NCBI GenBank assembly: GCA_022709605.1
Contig: JAKLIM010000158.1
Location: 1 to 8,154, forward strand
Direction of reading: 5' to 3'
DNA from: Bacteroidota bacterium
Lineage (GTDB): Bacteria > Bacteroidota > Bacteroidia > Bacteroidales > Paludibacteraceae
DNA length: 8,154 nucleotides
This document shows positions 1 through 6,437 of this stretch, piece by piece. A program made the translations under genes and the position numbers. The notes beneath the pieces are model-generated. The model did no database searches. It had not been told where the DNA came from and was given only the letters and a program-made list of their open reading frames with translations. The first letter of the stretch is position 1, and every line of letters begins with the position of its first letter.

Positions 1-530
1 AGTTTCTCACGATTAAGCTGTTTGCTCGAACGTTCGTAAGCCAGTTCTGCTTGTTTTAATGACGATTTTATTGAATTGTAGCCATAAAATGCGTCAATGG
101 GCTGGGTAAATCCGAATCGTGTACTGAGATAAGTGGAACGATTGGCACTAAAATAATCATCATAATTGGCTAATCCGGTTCGGATATACACATTTCCATC
201 GGTTGGAAGCGGTTGATTTATCATCAAATTGCTTTGATAATTCAATTGTTTCACCGGATAAAACGAAATTCCGGTACTATCTTCGAACTGACGAATGGTT
301 TCGGTGTATTCGGGCGATACAAAATTCAGGTCAATATGAGTTTTGAATTTGCTGGTGGCTGATTTCAGGTTGTATTCGGCAATTTTAAAATCCTGTACCA
401 ATCGCAACATGCTGAAACTTTTAGCGTTTGCTATTTCTATACTTTTTTCTAAATCAAGACGATAGGTTTCCGATTTAACTATCGGATGAAGTAAAACCAG
501 AAGTATAAAAAACAGTGCAACTTTTTTCAT
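1..530 (-). CDS. TolC-family outer-membrane efflux protein, N-terminal part (runs off the left edge)
   Basis: About 176 N-terminal residues of an outer-membrane efflux (OEP/TolC-type) protein; the gene continues beyond base 1. It starts with ATG at 530-528, and an in-frame stop lies five codons upstream, so this is the only reasonable start. Residues 1-19 (MKKVALFFILLVLLHPIVK) form a classical signal peptide without a lipobox, so this is probably an integral outer-membrane protein and not a lipoprotein. The mature start, YRLDLEKSIEIANAKS, is the usual 'LxLxxAixxAlxnn' opening of TolC helices. It is followed by a helical stretch, a strand-like region (YQSNLMINQPLP, then YLSTRFGFTQPID) typical of the barrel hairpin, and a second helix (SIKSSLKQAELAYERSSKQL). 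It lies 78 nt after the ATPase stop, last in the visible exporter operon, and would provide the outer-membrane exit duct. The spacer has no convincing promoter, so co-transcription is likely. The family call is firm; the substrate is not known. Confidence 0.85.
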   Translation of the reverse strand, partial: MKKVALFFILLVLLHPIVKSETYRLDLEKSIEIANAKSFSMLRLVQDFKIAEYNLKSATSKFKTHIDLNFVSPEYTETIRQFEDSTGISFYPVKQLNYQSNLMINQPLPTDGNVYIRTGLANYDDYFSANRSTYLSTRFGFTQPIDAFYGYNSIKSSLKQAELAYERSSKQLNREK

Positions 531-608
531 GATAACTATTTCTTAAATTTTTTATTTGGAATGTATTTACGCTAAAAAATGTAATTTAATGACAATCAAT
601 TATATAAA
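531..608. other. Spacer between ATPase and TolC-like genes
   Basis: A 78-nt AT-rich gap. I see no terminator hairpin and no convincing promoter, only an AAGAAA run about 10 nt before the TolC ATG that could act as a weak ribosome-binding site. The simplest reading is that the TolC-like gene is the next cistron of the same operon. Confidence 0.4.
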
Positions 609-1301
609 CTATTTTTCTGATATTACGTTTGGTTTATCCCAATGAATCATGCCGTCTTTAATAAAAACAGTTCGATGTGCATGGTTCGCAATTTCCTGCT
701 CGTGTGTGATCAGGATGATTGTATTTCCTTCGTTGTGAAGTTCCAGAAAAAGCGCCATAATTTCCTCTCCGGTTTTTGAGTCAAGTGCGCCCGTAGGTTC
801 GTCGGCAAGCAAAATGCCTGGTTTCGACACCAAAGCCCGTGCAATAGCAACTCGTTGGCGTTGACCACCGCTCAGTTCGCCCGGTTTGTGATGAACTCGA
901 TCTTGCAAACCTACTCGTTGGAGTGCTTCGAGCGCGCGTTCTTTGCGTTCGCCTTTTTTGATTCCGGCATAGATAAGTGGCATTTCTACATTCTGTAACG
1001 CATTTAGCCGGGGCAATAAGTTGAAATTTTGAAAAATGAATCCAATTTCTTTGTTGCGCATGGCCGATAAAGCATTGTCATCCAATTCGCTAACATCGAG
1101 ATTATTAAATATGTATTTTCCTTCAGTTGGTGTATCCAGACAGCCCAGAATATTCATCAACGTAGATTTTCCGGAACCCGATGGACCCATGATGGCCACA
1201 TATTCATTTTTTTTAATCTGAAGATTTATATCAATCAGAGCCGGGACTTCCAACTCACCCATGACATAATTTTTGGTTAAATTCTTTATTTCTATTAACA
1301 C
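609..1301 (-). CDS. ABC transporter ATP-binding protein, MacB/LolD/YknY type
   Basis: A 230-residue nucleotide-binding subunit that powers the permease encoded just upstream. All ATPase motifs are intact: Walker A GPSGSGKST (39-47), Q-loop FQNFNLL (Q91), signature LSGGQ (143-147), Walker B ILLADE (163-168) with catalytic Glu168, D-loop GALD (171-174) and switch His200. The PTGALDSKTGEEIMALFxxL stretch and the length are characteristic of the family that pairs with FtsX-like permeases (MacB NBD, LolD, YknY). The start is GTG at 1301-1299. An in-frame stop lies six codons upstream, and the first ATG (Met14) would cut into the first beta strand. It lies 70 nt after the permease stop; that spacer contains short heptameric repeats, and this gene is not translationally coupled to the permease. 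In E. coli MacB the ATPase and permease are one polypeptide; here they are separate, as in YknYZ. The substrate cannot be deduced from this subunit. Confidence 0.95.
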   Translation of the reverse strand: MLIEIKNLTKNYVMGELEVPALIDINLQIKKNEYVAIMGPSGSGKSTLMNILGCLDTPTEGKYIFNNLDVSELDDNALSAMRNKEIGFIFQNFNLLPRLNALQNVEMPLIYAGIKKGERKERALEALQRVGLQDRVHHKPGELSGGQRQRVAIARALVSKPGILLADEPTGALDSKTGEEIMALFLELHNEGNTIILITHEQEIANHAHRTVFIKDGMIHWDKPNVISEK

Positions 1302-1308
1302 AGGATTA

Positions 1309-1370
1309 TTTACAATTTATTTATTTACAATTTACAATTCAAGAAAACACGAAACCTGAAACACGAAACG
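1309..1370. repeat. Heptamer-periodic repeats between permease and ATPase genes
   Basis: The 70-nt spacer consists largely of 7-bp-period units. TTTACAA occurs at 1309-1315 and as a tandem pair at 1324-1337. A second block at 1344-1370 reads AAAACAC, GAAACCT, GAAACAC, GAAACG, and contains the 11-mer AAACACGAAAC twice (1345-1355 and 1359-1369). No promoter or terminator hairpin is apparent. It looks like slippage-type intergenic repeat tissue inside an operon. Confidence 0.65.
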
Positions 1371-1371
1371 T

Positions 1372-2610
1372 CTATTCGTATCTAAGCGAATCAATCGGTT
1401 TCAGATTGGCTGCATTTTTTGCAGGAAGGTAACCAAAGCTCACACCAACAATGACCGAAAAGGCAAAAGCGATAACCACCGAATACATTTTTATATCAAT
1501 ACTTACGTCGGTAAACAGCGATACAACCAGCGAAAGGCTGATGCCAAGAATAACGCCGATAATTCCACCTGTAATACTTATGGCCACAGCCTCACTCACA
1601 AACTGACTCATTATGTCTGCTTTACGGGCACCAATCGAACGGCGAATGCCTATTTCGCGGGTGCGTTCCATTACCGTTGCCAACATAATATTCATGATAC
1701 CAATGCCACCAACCAACAATGAAATGGCCGCGATGGCACCCAACAGAAAATTATATATTTGTTTTTCTTTTTCTTCCTGGCGGAGTAATTCGTACGGAAT
1801 TACGATGTTGTAATCGCTGTTGTTGAAATGATGGCGCTGTAAAATACTTTCGATAAGCTGAGAGGTTTCGACCAGTAAATCAGAGTTATCGACCTGAACT
1901 GTAATTTGTTGTATTTCGCTCGAGAGAATATTTTCACGGGTAAACCGTTTCAGAAAAGTAGTAAGCGGAACATAAATGTCTGTGTTTAAATCTCTTGCAG
2001 CCAATTCGCCAACTGTTTCGGTAAATAAAGTTTTCGATTTTAGTACGCCAATTACTTCGAGCCACTGATCCTCAATTTTTACCATTTTACCTATCGGATT
2101 CTCGTTGCGAAATAAAGTAGAAGCTACTCCTGCACCCAACACGCAGACTTTCAAGTTTTTACTGTAATGGTCGGCATTTATAAAATCACCTTTTTCGGCT
2201 TTGTAATTCAGCATTTCCACAAATTCGGGAGTAATGCCGATAACGGTGGATTTGGCTGATTTATCGGCATATTTTACTTCAGTACTTATCTCAGACTGCG
2301 AAGCTGTGCGAACAACGCCCGGCACAATTTCTTTAATCACATTGGCATCCTGAATGGATAATCCTTCCGAAAATTTGGCTCTTACTTCTTCCAACTCGGT
2401 ATCTGAAAGTTTTTTTTCACGAACAATGATATTGTTAACTCCCAAATCCTGATATTTGGCAATGGCATCACGCTTGGCTCCTTCACCAATTGACAACATG
2501 GTTATGACGGACGCCACGCCAAAAATGATTCCTAACATGGTGAGGAACGACCTGAATTTATGATCAATCAACCCGTGCAGGGCTAAACGAATATTTTCTT
2601 CAAACTGCAT
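1372..2610 (-). CDS. MacB/FtsX-type ABC transporter permease
   Basis: A 412-residue inner-membrane subunit with the classic four-helix MacB topology. TM1 is at about 20-40 (SFLTMLGIIFGVASVITMLS) and is followed by IGEGAK. A large periplasmic domain (about 42-285, MacB_PCD-like) comes next. TM2 (about 286-312), TM3 (about 340-366) and TM4 (about 374-396) then form the FtsX domain. Between TM2 and TM3 lies the conserved cytoplasmic coupling segment MERTREIGIRRSIGA (314-328), which contacts the ATPase. The end, PAKNAANLKPIDSLRYE, is the usual C-terminus of the family. Such proteins do not form a channel through the membrane. In MacB they transmit ATP-driven motion to the periplasmic domain, which pushes substrate through the adaptor and TolC. 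The ATG at 2610 lies only 2 nt after the stop of the third adaptor gene, so the two are almost certainly co-translated. The fold and role are clear; the cargo (peptide, lipoprotein, drug or other) is not. Confidence 0.94.
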   Translation of the reverse strand: MQFEENIRLALHGLIDHKFRSFLTMLGIIFGVASVITMLSIGEGAKRDAIAKYQDLGVNNIIVREKKLSDTELEEVRAKFSEGLSIQDANVIKEIVPGVVRTASQSEISTEVKYADKSAKSTVIGITPEFVEMLNYKAEKGDFINADHYSKNLKVCVLGAGVASTLFRNENPIGKMVKIEDQWLEVIGVLKSKTLFTETVGELAARDLNTDIYVPLTTFLKRFTRENILSSEIQQITVQVDNSDLLVETSQLIESILQRHHFNNSDYNIVIPYELLRQEEKEKQIYNFLLGAIAAISLLVGGIGIMNIMLATVMERTREIGIRRSIGARKADIMSQFVSEAVAISITGGIIGVILGISLSLVVSLFTDVSIDIKMYSVVIAFAFSVIVGVSFGYLPAKNAANLKPIDSLRYE

Positions 2611-2612
2611 AA

Positions 2613-3623
2613 TTAGTTTTTTTCTGTAAATTCACAACTTACTGTCATTCCGGGTTTTAATCTCTGATCAGATTTTAATAATTTTACTTCCACATCAAAC
2701 ACTTTCTGACGCGATTTTTCATCTTTCAAATGACATAATTTCCCAACATATATTATTTCGCCTTCGAATGAAACTTTTGGCAGGGCATCTAATCGGACCA
2801 ACACTTTTTGACCTTCTTTTATTCGTAAAAAATCATTTTCGTTGACCGACGTATTAACTTTCATCCATTTTAAATCCGGTACATTTCCCATTACATTACC
2901 CTGATAAAGTTCGTCGCCGGGTTTTAACATTTCTCCGTTTCGGCGGTTTTTACCAATCTGAAAAATTCCTGAAATGGGTGTACGAATTGTGAGTTGAGGT
3001 AATAAATTGTTGGCACTTCTCAATTCGTCTTTTATTTGTTTCATTTTTATTTGTTCAATTTTTAATTCGTTGGCTGCAATAATTTTGCTGAGTTTCATCT
3101 GACGATTTACTCTTGCCATACTTATTTTTGATTGTTCAAATTCATATTCTTTTATTTTTTTCAAACGATCTGACTCAAAACGCGACGATTCTAATTCTAG
3201 CTTTTTGAGATTAAATGCCGCAATTTCGTTTTTGACACGGGCATTCAAATCATTTTGTTTAATGTCTTGATTTACAAGCAATTTTTCCAATACAGCTTTT
3301 TGTGTTTCGAGCTGACTTTCACGATCGATTATGTATTTTTTAATTTCCGTACCATCAAGTTGGATAATTGAATCTCCAGCTTTCACTTCGGTTCCGTGTT
3401 TCAGAATCCCAATAATTTTCATTTCATACCAATATCGGCCGTAGCGTTGCAATACAAACGAGCGCGAATCCACAGCAGCCAATTCGCCGGTTTCGACAAT
3501 CTTTTTTCCTTTAAGTTCTTTTTTTAATCCCTCATTTTCTGTACCTCTGCCACATGCTGTAAGTAAGATAATTAGCATTAGTAAAAGGACGCTTAAGTAT
3601 GATTTTTTTTGTTTCATCATCAT
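2613..3623 (-). CDS. HlyD/MacA-type periplasmic adaptor lipoprotein A3, short form without membrane-proximal domain
   Basis: A 336-residue adaptor. The signal sequence ends in a lipobox LTAC (Cys24), predicting an N-terminally lipidated periplasmic protein. The first lipoyl half ends near Gly83-Asp84. A long, highly charged coiled-coil hairpin (about 95-210) follows, then the second lipoyl half (TPISGI, 216-220; PGD, 235-237). A beta-barrel domain (about 250-332) ends PGMTVSC (Cys330). The protein stops six residues after that Cys, so the C-terminal membrane-proximal domain found in the two preceding adaptors (85-97 further residues) is absent. The stop is followed after 2 nt by the permease start, so no lost coding sequence is hidden downstream. 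The gene starts within ATGATGATG at 3623; the first ATG overlaps the preceding gene's TGA (ATGA), and starts at 3620 or 3617 are also possible. It probably works with A1 and A2 in one adaptor ring. Confidence 0.88.
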   Translation of the reverse strand: MMMKQKKSYLSVLLLMLIILLTACGRGTENEGLKKELKGKKIVETGELAAVDSRSFVLQRYGRYWYEMKIIGILKHGTEVKAGDSIIQLDGTEIKKYIIDRESQLETQKAVLEKLLVNQDIKQNDLNARVKNEIAAFNLKKLELESSRFESDRLKKIKEYEFEQSKISMARVNRQMKLSKIIAANELKIEQIKMKQIKDELRSANNLLPQLTIRTPISGIFQIGKNRRNGEMLKPGDELYQGNVMGNVPDLKWMKVNTSVNENDFLRIKEGQKVLVRLDALPKVSFEGEIIYVGKLCHLKDEKSRQKVFDVEVKLLKSDQRLKPGMTVSCEFTEKN

Positions 3624-4915
3624 TTTTCATTAAGTGTTTCGGGTTTCTTATCATCCTTTTTTTCATCCTTCGCAAATGGGTCGTTCAAAGCAACTTTATC
3701 TGTTTCGGTTAATCCTTTTGTAATAACTATAAAATCGGCGTTACTTGCGCCAATCTCCACAATTGTTTTTTTGTATTCGGATGAAGATTTTTTGAATACA
3801 TAATTGATATCGCCTTCAGAATGAACAGCTTCAAGAGGAACAAAAATTGCATTTTCAATTTTTCCTAATATAATGCGGCAACTTACACTCAATCCCGGAA
3901 GAAGTTTTTCGTCGGTTTCGTTAATCATTATTTCTACCGGAAAGACTTTGATTTTCGACTTCTCATCTTTATTTACAGCTAAATTAGCAACTGCTGTAAC
4001 CTCGCCCGAAAAAACACTATCGGAAAAAGCATCCGGTTTAATTTCAACTTTCAGGCCTTTGCTGATTTTTGAAATATCAACCTCGTTAATTTTTACATTG
4101 GCTCTTAATTTAGATAAATCGGGAAGTTGAACAAGTGGAAAACCGGACCAACACTGATCGCCAACCTGAAATTTATTGCCGGTGCTCCAGTTCCGGTTTA
4201 TAATGGCAATACCGGGAGATGGTGAAATTAAGAATAATTTGGTCAGCGTTTCGTTTGCTTCTTTCAGTCGTGCTTTGTCCTGATCTATGGATAAATTCTT
4301 TTGTTTAATTTCTTCTTTCTGAATTTTTATTCTATTATCAATCTGTTCTTTAGCTCTGTCTAAAGCAATATTCGCTTTTTCGAGATTGAGCTGAATTTCT
4401 TTCTTTTTAATATTGGCTTCGTAGTTTGCCGATTCGAAACGTATTTTAGAAATTTGTTGCGAAATGCGTGTAATTTCATAATCGGCTTTCAGTTCTTCCA
4501 AATCGGATTGTTGTTGTGCCATCAATTTTTCGAGCTCGGCCATATTCATTTGTAATCGCGATTCAGCATCAACTACTCCTTTTTTGACTTCCGAAGGGTC
4601 AAAAACAATCATGGTATCACCGGTTTGTACTTCCTTACCATCTTTAATTATTTGAGTAATTTTCAGGTTTCCGTACCTCCACGAAATGTTAGGTGAAGTA
4701 ATATTGGTAGAGTTAATGGCTTCAATTTCACCTTCTTCGTACAAATCAAGATAAAATGTGCCTTTCATAACTTTGCTTTCGGGTACTTCTTTGGCTTTTT
4801 CGCGCTTACAAGCACCTAACAAGAAGATACAAACAATTAATAATAATAACTTAGTCAGTTTTTGTGGATAATACTTGTACATGCATTTTAGATTATAATG
4901 TTCGTAAGAATTCAT
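3620..4915 (-). CDS. HlyD/MacA-type periplasmic adaptor lipoprotein A2
   Basis: A 431-residue adaptor with lipobox LGAC (Cys36). In order: first lipoyl half ending QTGDTMIVFDPSEV (97-110), a long charged coiled-coil hairpin (about 112-226), second lipoyl half (SPSPGI, 231-236; VGD, 251-253), a beta-barrel domain (about 268-350) ending PGLSVSC (Cys346), and a membrane-proximal domain (about 355-413). The tail is highly charged (FAKDEKKDDKKPETLNEK). This is the full adaptor architecture of MacA-like proteins, which link an inner-membrane ABC permease to TolC. The ATG at 4915 overlaps the TGA of the upstream adaptor gene (ATGA), which supports this start through translational coupling. However, Met12 (4882) would give a more ordinary signal peptide (MYKYYPQKLTKLLLL), so the true N-terminus may be 11 residues shorter. 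Its own TGA overlaps the next start. It is the middle member of three tandem paralogues. Confidence 0.9.
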   Translation of the reverse strand: MNSYEHYNLKCMYKYYPQKLTKLLLLIVCIFLLGACKREKAKEVPESKVMKGTFYLDLYEEGEIEAINSTNITSPNISWRYGNLKITQIIKDGKEVQTGDTMIVFDPSEVKKGVVDAESRLQMNMAELEKLMAQQQSDLEELKADYEITRISQQISKIRFESANYEANIKKKEIQLNLEKANIALDRAKEQIDNRIKIQKEEIKQKNLSIDQDKARLKEANETLTKLFLISPSPGIAIINRNWSTGNKFQVGDQCWSGFPLVQLPDLSKLRANVKINEVDISKISKGLKVEIKPDAFSDSVFSGEVTAVANLAVNKDEKSKIKVFPVEIMINETDEKLLPGLSVSCRIILGKIENAIFVPLEAVHSEGDINYVFKKSSSEYKKTIVEIGASNADFIVITKGLTETDKVALNDPFAKDEKKDDKKPETLNEK

Positions 4916-6183
4916 CGTTTTGCTATTGAATTAATTTTTCGTCCGGAGTATTTTTTTTTGATCGAATCGGGCAATAATGTTTTCAGATTTACAAATTCTG
5001 TTTCGGGTTTTGAGAGTGAAATTATTTCGTTTCGCTTTAATCCGGTCACAACTATTGCTTCTTTGGCCGAAGTAATTCCGGTCATTATCTGTCTCATTTC
5101 GTACCCTTTAGCATTTTTTACATACACTGCTTTTATCGAATCCTGTTCAAAAATTGCTATTTGCGGAATTACGATGGTGTCGGCAATTCGTTTTAAAACA
5201 ATATCGCAATTTGCAGTAAATCCGGGTTCGGGAAGTGCAAGCGAACTATCGACCGATGCTTCAATTTCAAATATTTTAACTTTCGAATTTTCTTTCACAG
5301 GCTTTCCCACAGGCGATTTCATAGTTATTTTTCCCCAGGCTTTATTATCGGGAATGGCATCGAATGTAAATTCAACGGAATCATTCACATTAATACGTTT
5401 GTAACTTCCTTCTGAAGCATTAATTTTGACCTTCATTTTTTTACTTTCCGGAATAATTACTAAAGGCATATTGCTCCAGACAGCATCGCCAACCAATACT
5501 TTTTTGTCGGTTACATAATGGATTCCTCGTATGGTAATTCCGCTTTGAGGTGCCGTAAGTGTAAGTGCATCTAATATTCGTTTCGAATCTTCTACATTGA
5601 ATGTCAGCCGTTTAATTAATAATTCTAATTTTTTTAATTCGGATTGATTTATCTTTCCAAGCGAATTCAACTTCTTTTCAAGCTTATGTTTTTCAATATC
5701 AGCTTTTTCAAGTTCCAATTCTTTAATTTTTCGTTGTACAGGTGAGATATATCTTAGCTGAAGTGTATCGAGGTTTGTAATTTCAGTTTCGGCCAGATTA
5801 GTTTTGACCTGTGCTTCCATTAATGCATATTGCATTTGTAAGTCGGCTTTACTTTTATTCAGTTCAGCAATAGTTGTTTCGAGTTGTACCTGATTTTGAG
5901 TGTAGTCTTCGAGTAAATTTTTATCTTCGATAATACACACAGTATCACCTGCTTCTACGTATTTTCCTTCCTCAATTATCCAAATTACTTTACCATCAAC
6001 ATTTCCCGGACAAACAACAGATGCCGATTGAGTTGGCTCTACATAACCATCAATCGACAAAATATCTTCAAAATTCCCCGAAACTACCGTATAGGTCGAT
6101 AAAGGCTTGTTTTCAAGCTTTTGACACGAAAATAAAAGGACTAATAGCAAAAAACTTATGGTGAGATAGCAGATATTTTTCAA
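4912..6183 (-). CDS. HlyD/MacA-type periplasmic adaptor lipoprotein A1, first gene of the exporter operon
   Basis: A 423-residue adaptor. The signal peptide ends in LFSC (Cys20), an acceptable lipobox. The first lipoyl half ends at EAGDTVCIIED (77-87). A coiled-coil hairpin rich in Glu, Lys and Leu (about 90-205) follows, then the second lipoyl half (APQSGI, 211-216; VGD, 231-233). A beta-barrel domain (about 248-330) ends PGFTANC (Cys326), and a membrane-proximal domain (about 336-400) precedes a basic tail. The start is TTG at 6183-6181. An in-frame TAA lies four codons upstream, and no ATG exists before the signal peptide, so TTG is the best candidate. No Shine-Dalgarno is visible, which is normal in Bacteroidetes. 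It is the first gene after the metG terminator and overlaps A2 by ATGA. It has two extra cysteines in the lipoyl region (58 and 83). The adaptor role is firm; the partner assignment rests on operon context. Confidence 0.9.
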   Translation of the reverse strand: MKNICYLTISFLLLVLLFSCQKLENKPLSTYTVVSGNFEDILSIDGYVEPTQSASVVCPGNVDGKVIWIIEEGKYVEAGDTVCIIEDKNLLEDYTQNQVQLETTIAELNKSKADLQMQYALMEAQVKTNLAETEITNLDTLQLRYISPVQRKIKELELEKADIEKHKLEKKLNSLGKINQSELKKLELLIKRLTFNVEDSKRILDALTLTAPQSGITIRGIHYVTDKKVLVGDAVWSNMPLVIIPESKKMKVKINASEGSYKRINVNDSVEFTFDAIPDNKAWGKITMKSPVGKPVKENSKVKIFEIEASVDSSLALPEPGFTANCDIVLKRIADTIVIPQIAIFEQDSIKAVYVKNAKGYEMRQIMTGITSAKEAIVVTGLKRNEIISLSKPETEFVNLKTLLPDSIKKKYSGRKINSIAKR

Positions 6184-6364
6184 CGGGATAATTTATAATT
6201 AAATTGTTTGGTAAATTAACAGTTTTAATCCCGATTTATTGAGTTTGAATATAAAAAATTATACAATTATTGGTTATTTATAAACAATTTAAAATTTTGA
6301 AATAATTTTCGTTTTCTAATAATGTTAACAGTTAATTTTTTTGAGTTTTTCGTAACAACAATAT
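6184..6364. other. AT-rich intergenic region upstream of the exporter operon
   Basis: It contains no ORF, tRNA or recognisable riboswitch. Besides the weak promoter candidate it has a small perfect palindrome, TTAACAGTTAA (6325-6335). The 9-mer TTAACAGTT is repeated at 6216-6224, so the two copies lie on either side of the candidate promoter. In sequence this AT-rich, such short matches may be chance. No strong Shine-Dalgarno precedes the TTG start of A1. Confidence 0.4.
6258..6287 (-). promoter_or_regulatory. Weak candidate promoter for the exporter operon
   Basis: On the minus strand TTGTTT (6287-6282) is followed after 18 nt by TATAAT (6263-6258), about 75 nt before the A1 start codon. 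This resembles a sigma-70 consensus. The region is extremely AT-rich, so such a match is easily accidental, and the Bacteroidetes-type element TAnnTTTG is not found between the terminator and the start. A promoter is expected here because the metG terminator is strong; this exact site is only a guess. Confidence 0.25.
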
Positions 6365-6401
6365 AAAAAAAATCGTCCAACGAAAAAAATCTCGTTGGAC
6401 G
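6365..6401 (-). terminator. Rho-independent terminator of metG
   Basis: A perfect 10-bp stem (CGTCCAACGA at 6374-6383 pairs with TCGTTGGACG at 6392-6401) encloses an 8-nt loop. Read on the minus strand it is followed, after one A, by eight consecutive T (6372-6365). It lies 36 nt after the metG stop and separates metG from the exporter operon. On the plus strand no T-run follows the stem, so it is a one-way terminator. Confidence 0.9.
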
Positions 6402-6418
6402 CTCTAAAATTCCACTTC

Positions 6419-6432
6419 AGGGGTTAGGGGTT
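6419..6432. repeat. Tandem heptamer AGGGGTT x2 just after metG
   Basis: Two perfect adjacent copies of AGGGGTT, starting 5 nt after the metG stop on the minus strand (read there as AACCCCT repeats) and lying before the terminator hairpin. It is G-rich in an otherwise AT-rich spacer. No function can be assigned. Confidence 0.7.
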
Positions 6433-6437
6433 GTTAT

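Noticed and set aside
1302..1371. CRISPR-like array in the permease-ATPase spacer
   Set aside because: The repeats are 7-11 bp with almost no spacer and few copies; CRISPR repeats are longer and separated by unique spacers of about 30 bp.
2600..2640. Frameshift or premature stop as the cause of the short third adaptor
   Set aside because: The permease coding sequence begins 2 nt after the A3 stop and is intact from its first residue, so there is no remnant of a membrane-proximal domain in any frame.
4898..5404. 168-codon open frame on the plus strand
   Set aside because: It lies entirely antisense to A1, apart from a few bases over the A1/A2 junction. A1 has clear adaptor domains in its own frame, and the plus-strand product shows no recognisable fold. 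The other plus-strand frames opposite metG, the permease, the ATPase and A2 were rejected for the same reason.
4800..6130. Surface-export signal on the adaptor lipoproteins
   Set aside because: The residues after the lipid Cys (A1 QKLEN, A2 KREKA, A3 GRGTE) lack the acidic cluster typical of Bacteroidetes lipoprotein surface-export signals. Periplasmic location is also what an adaptor needs.
6184..6437. tRNA, riboswitch or small RNA in the metG-exporter spacer
   Set aside because: The only stable structure is the terminator hairpin; the rest is AT-rich sequence with no cloverleaf or conserved aptamer core.
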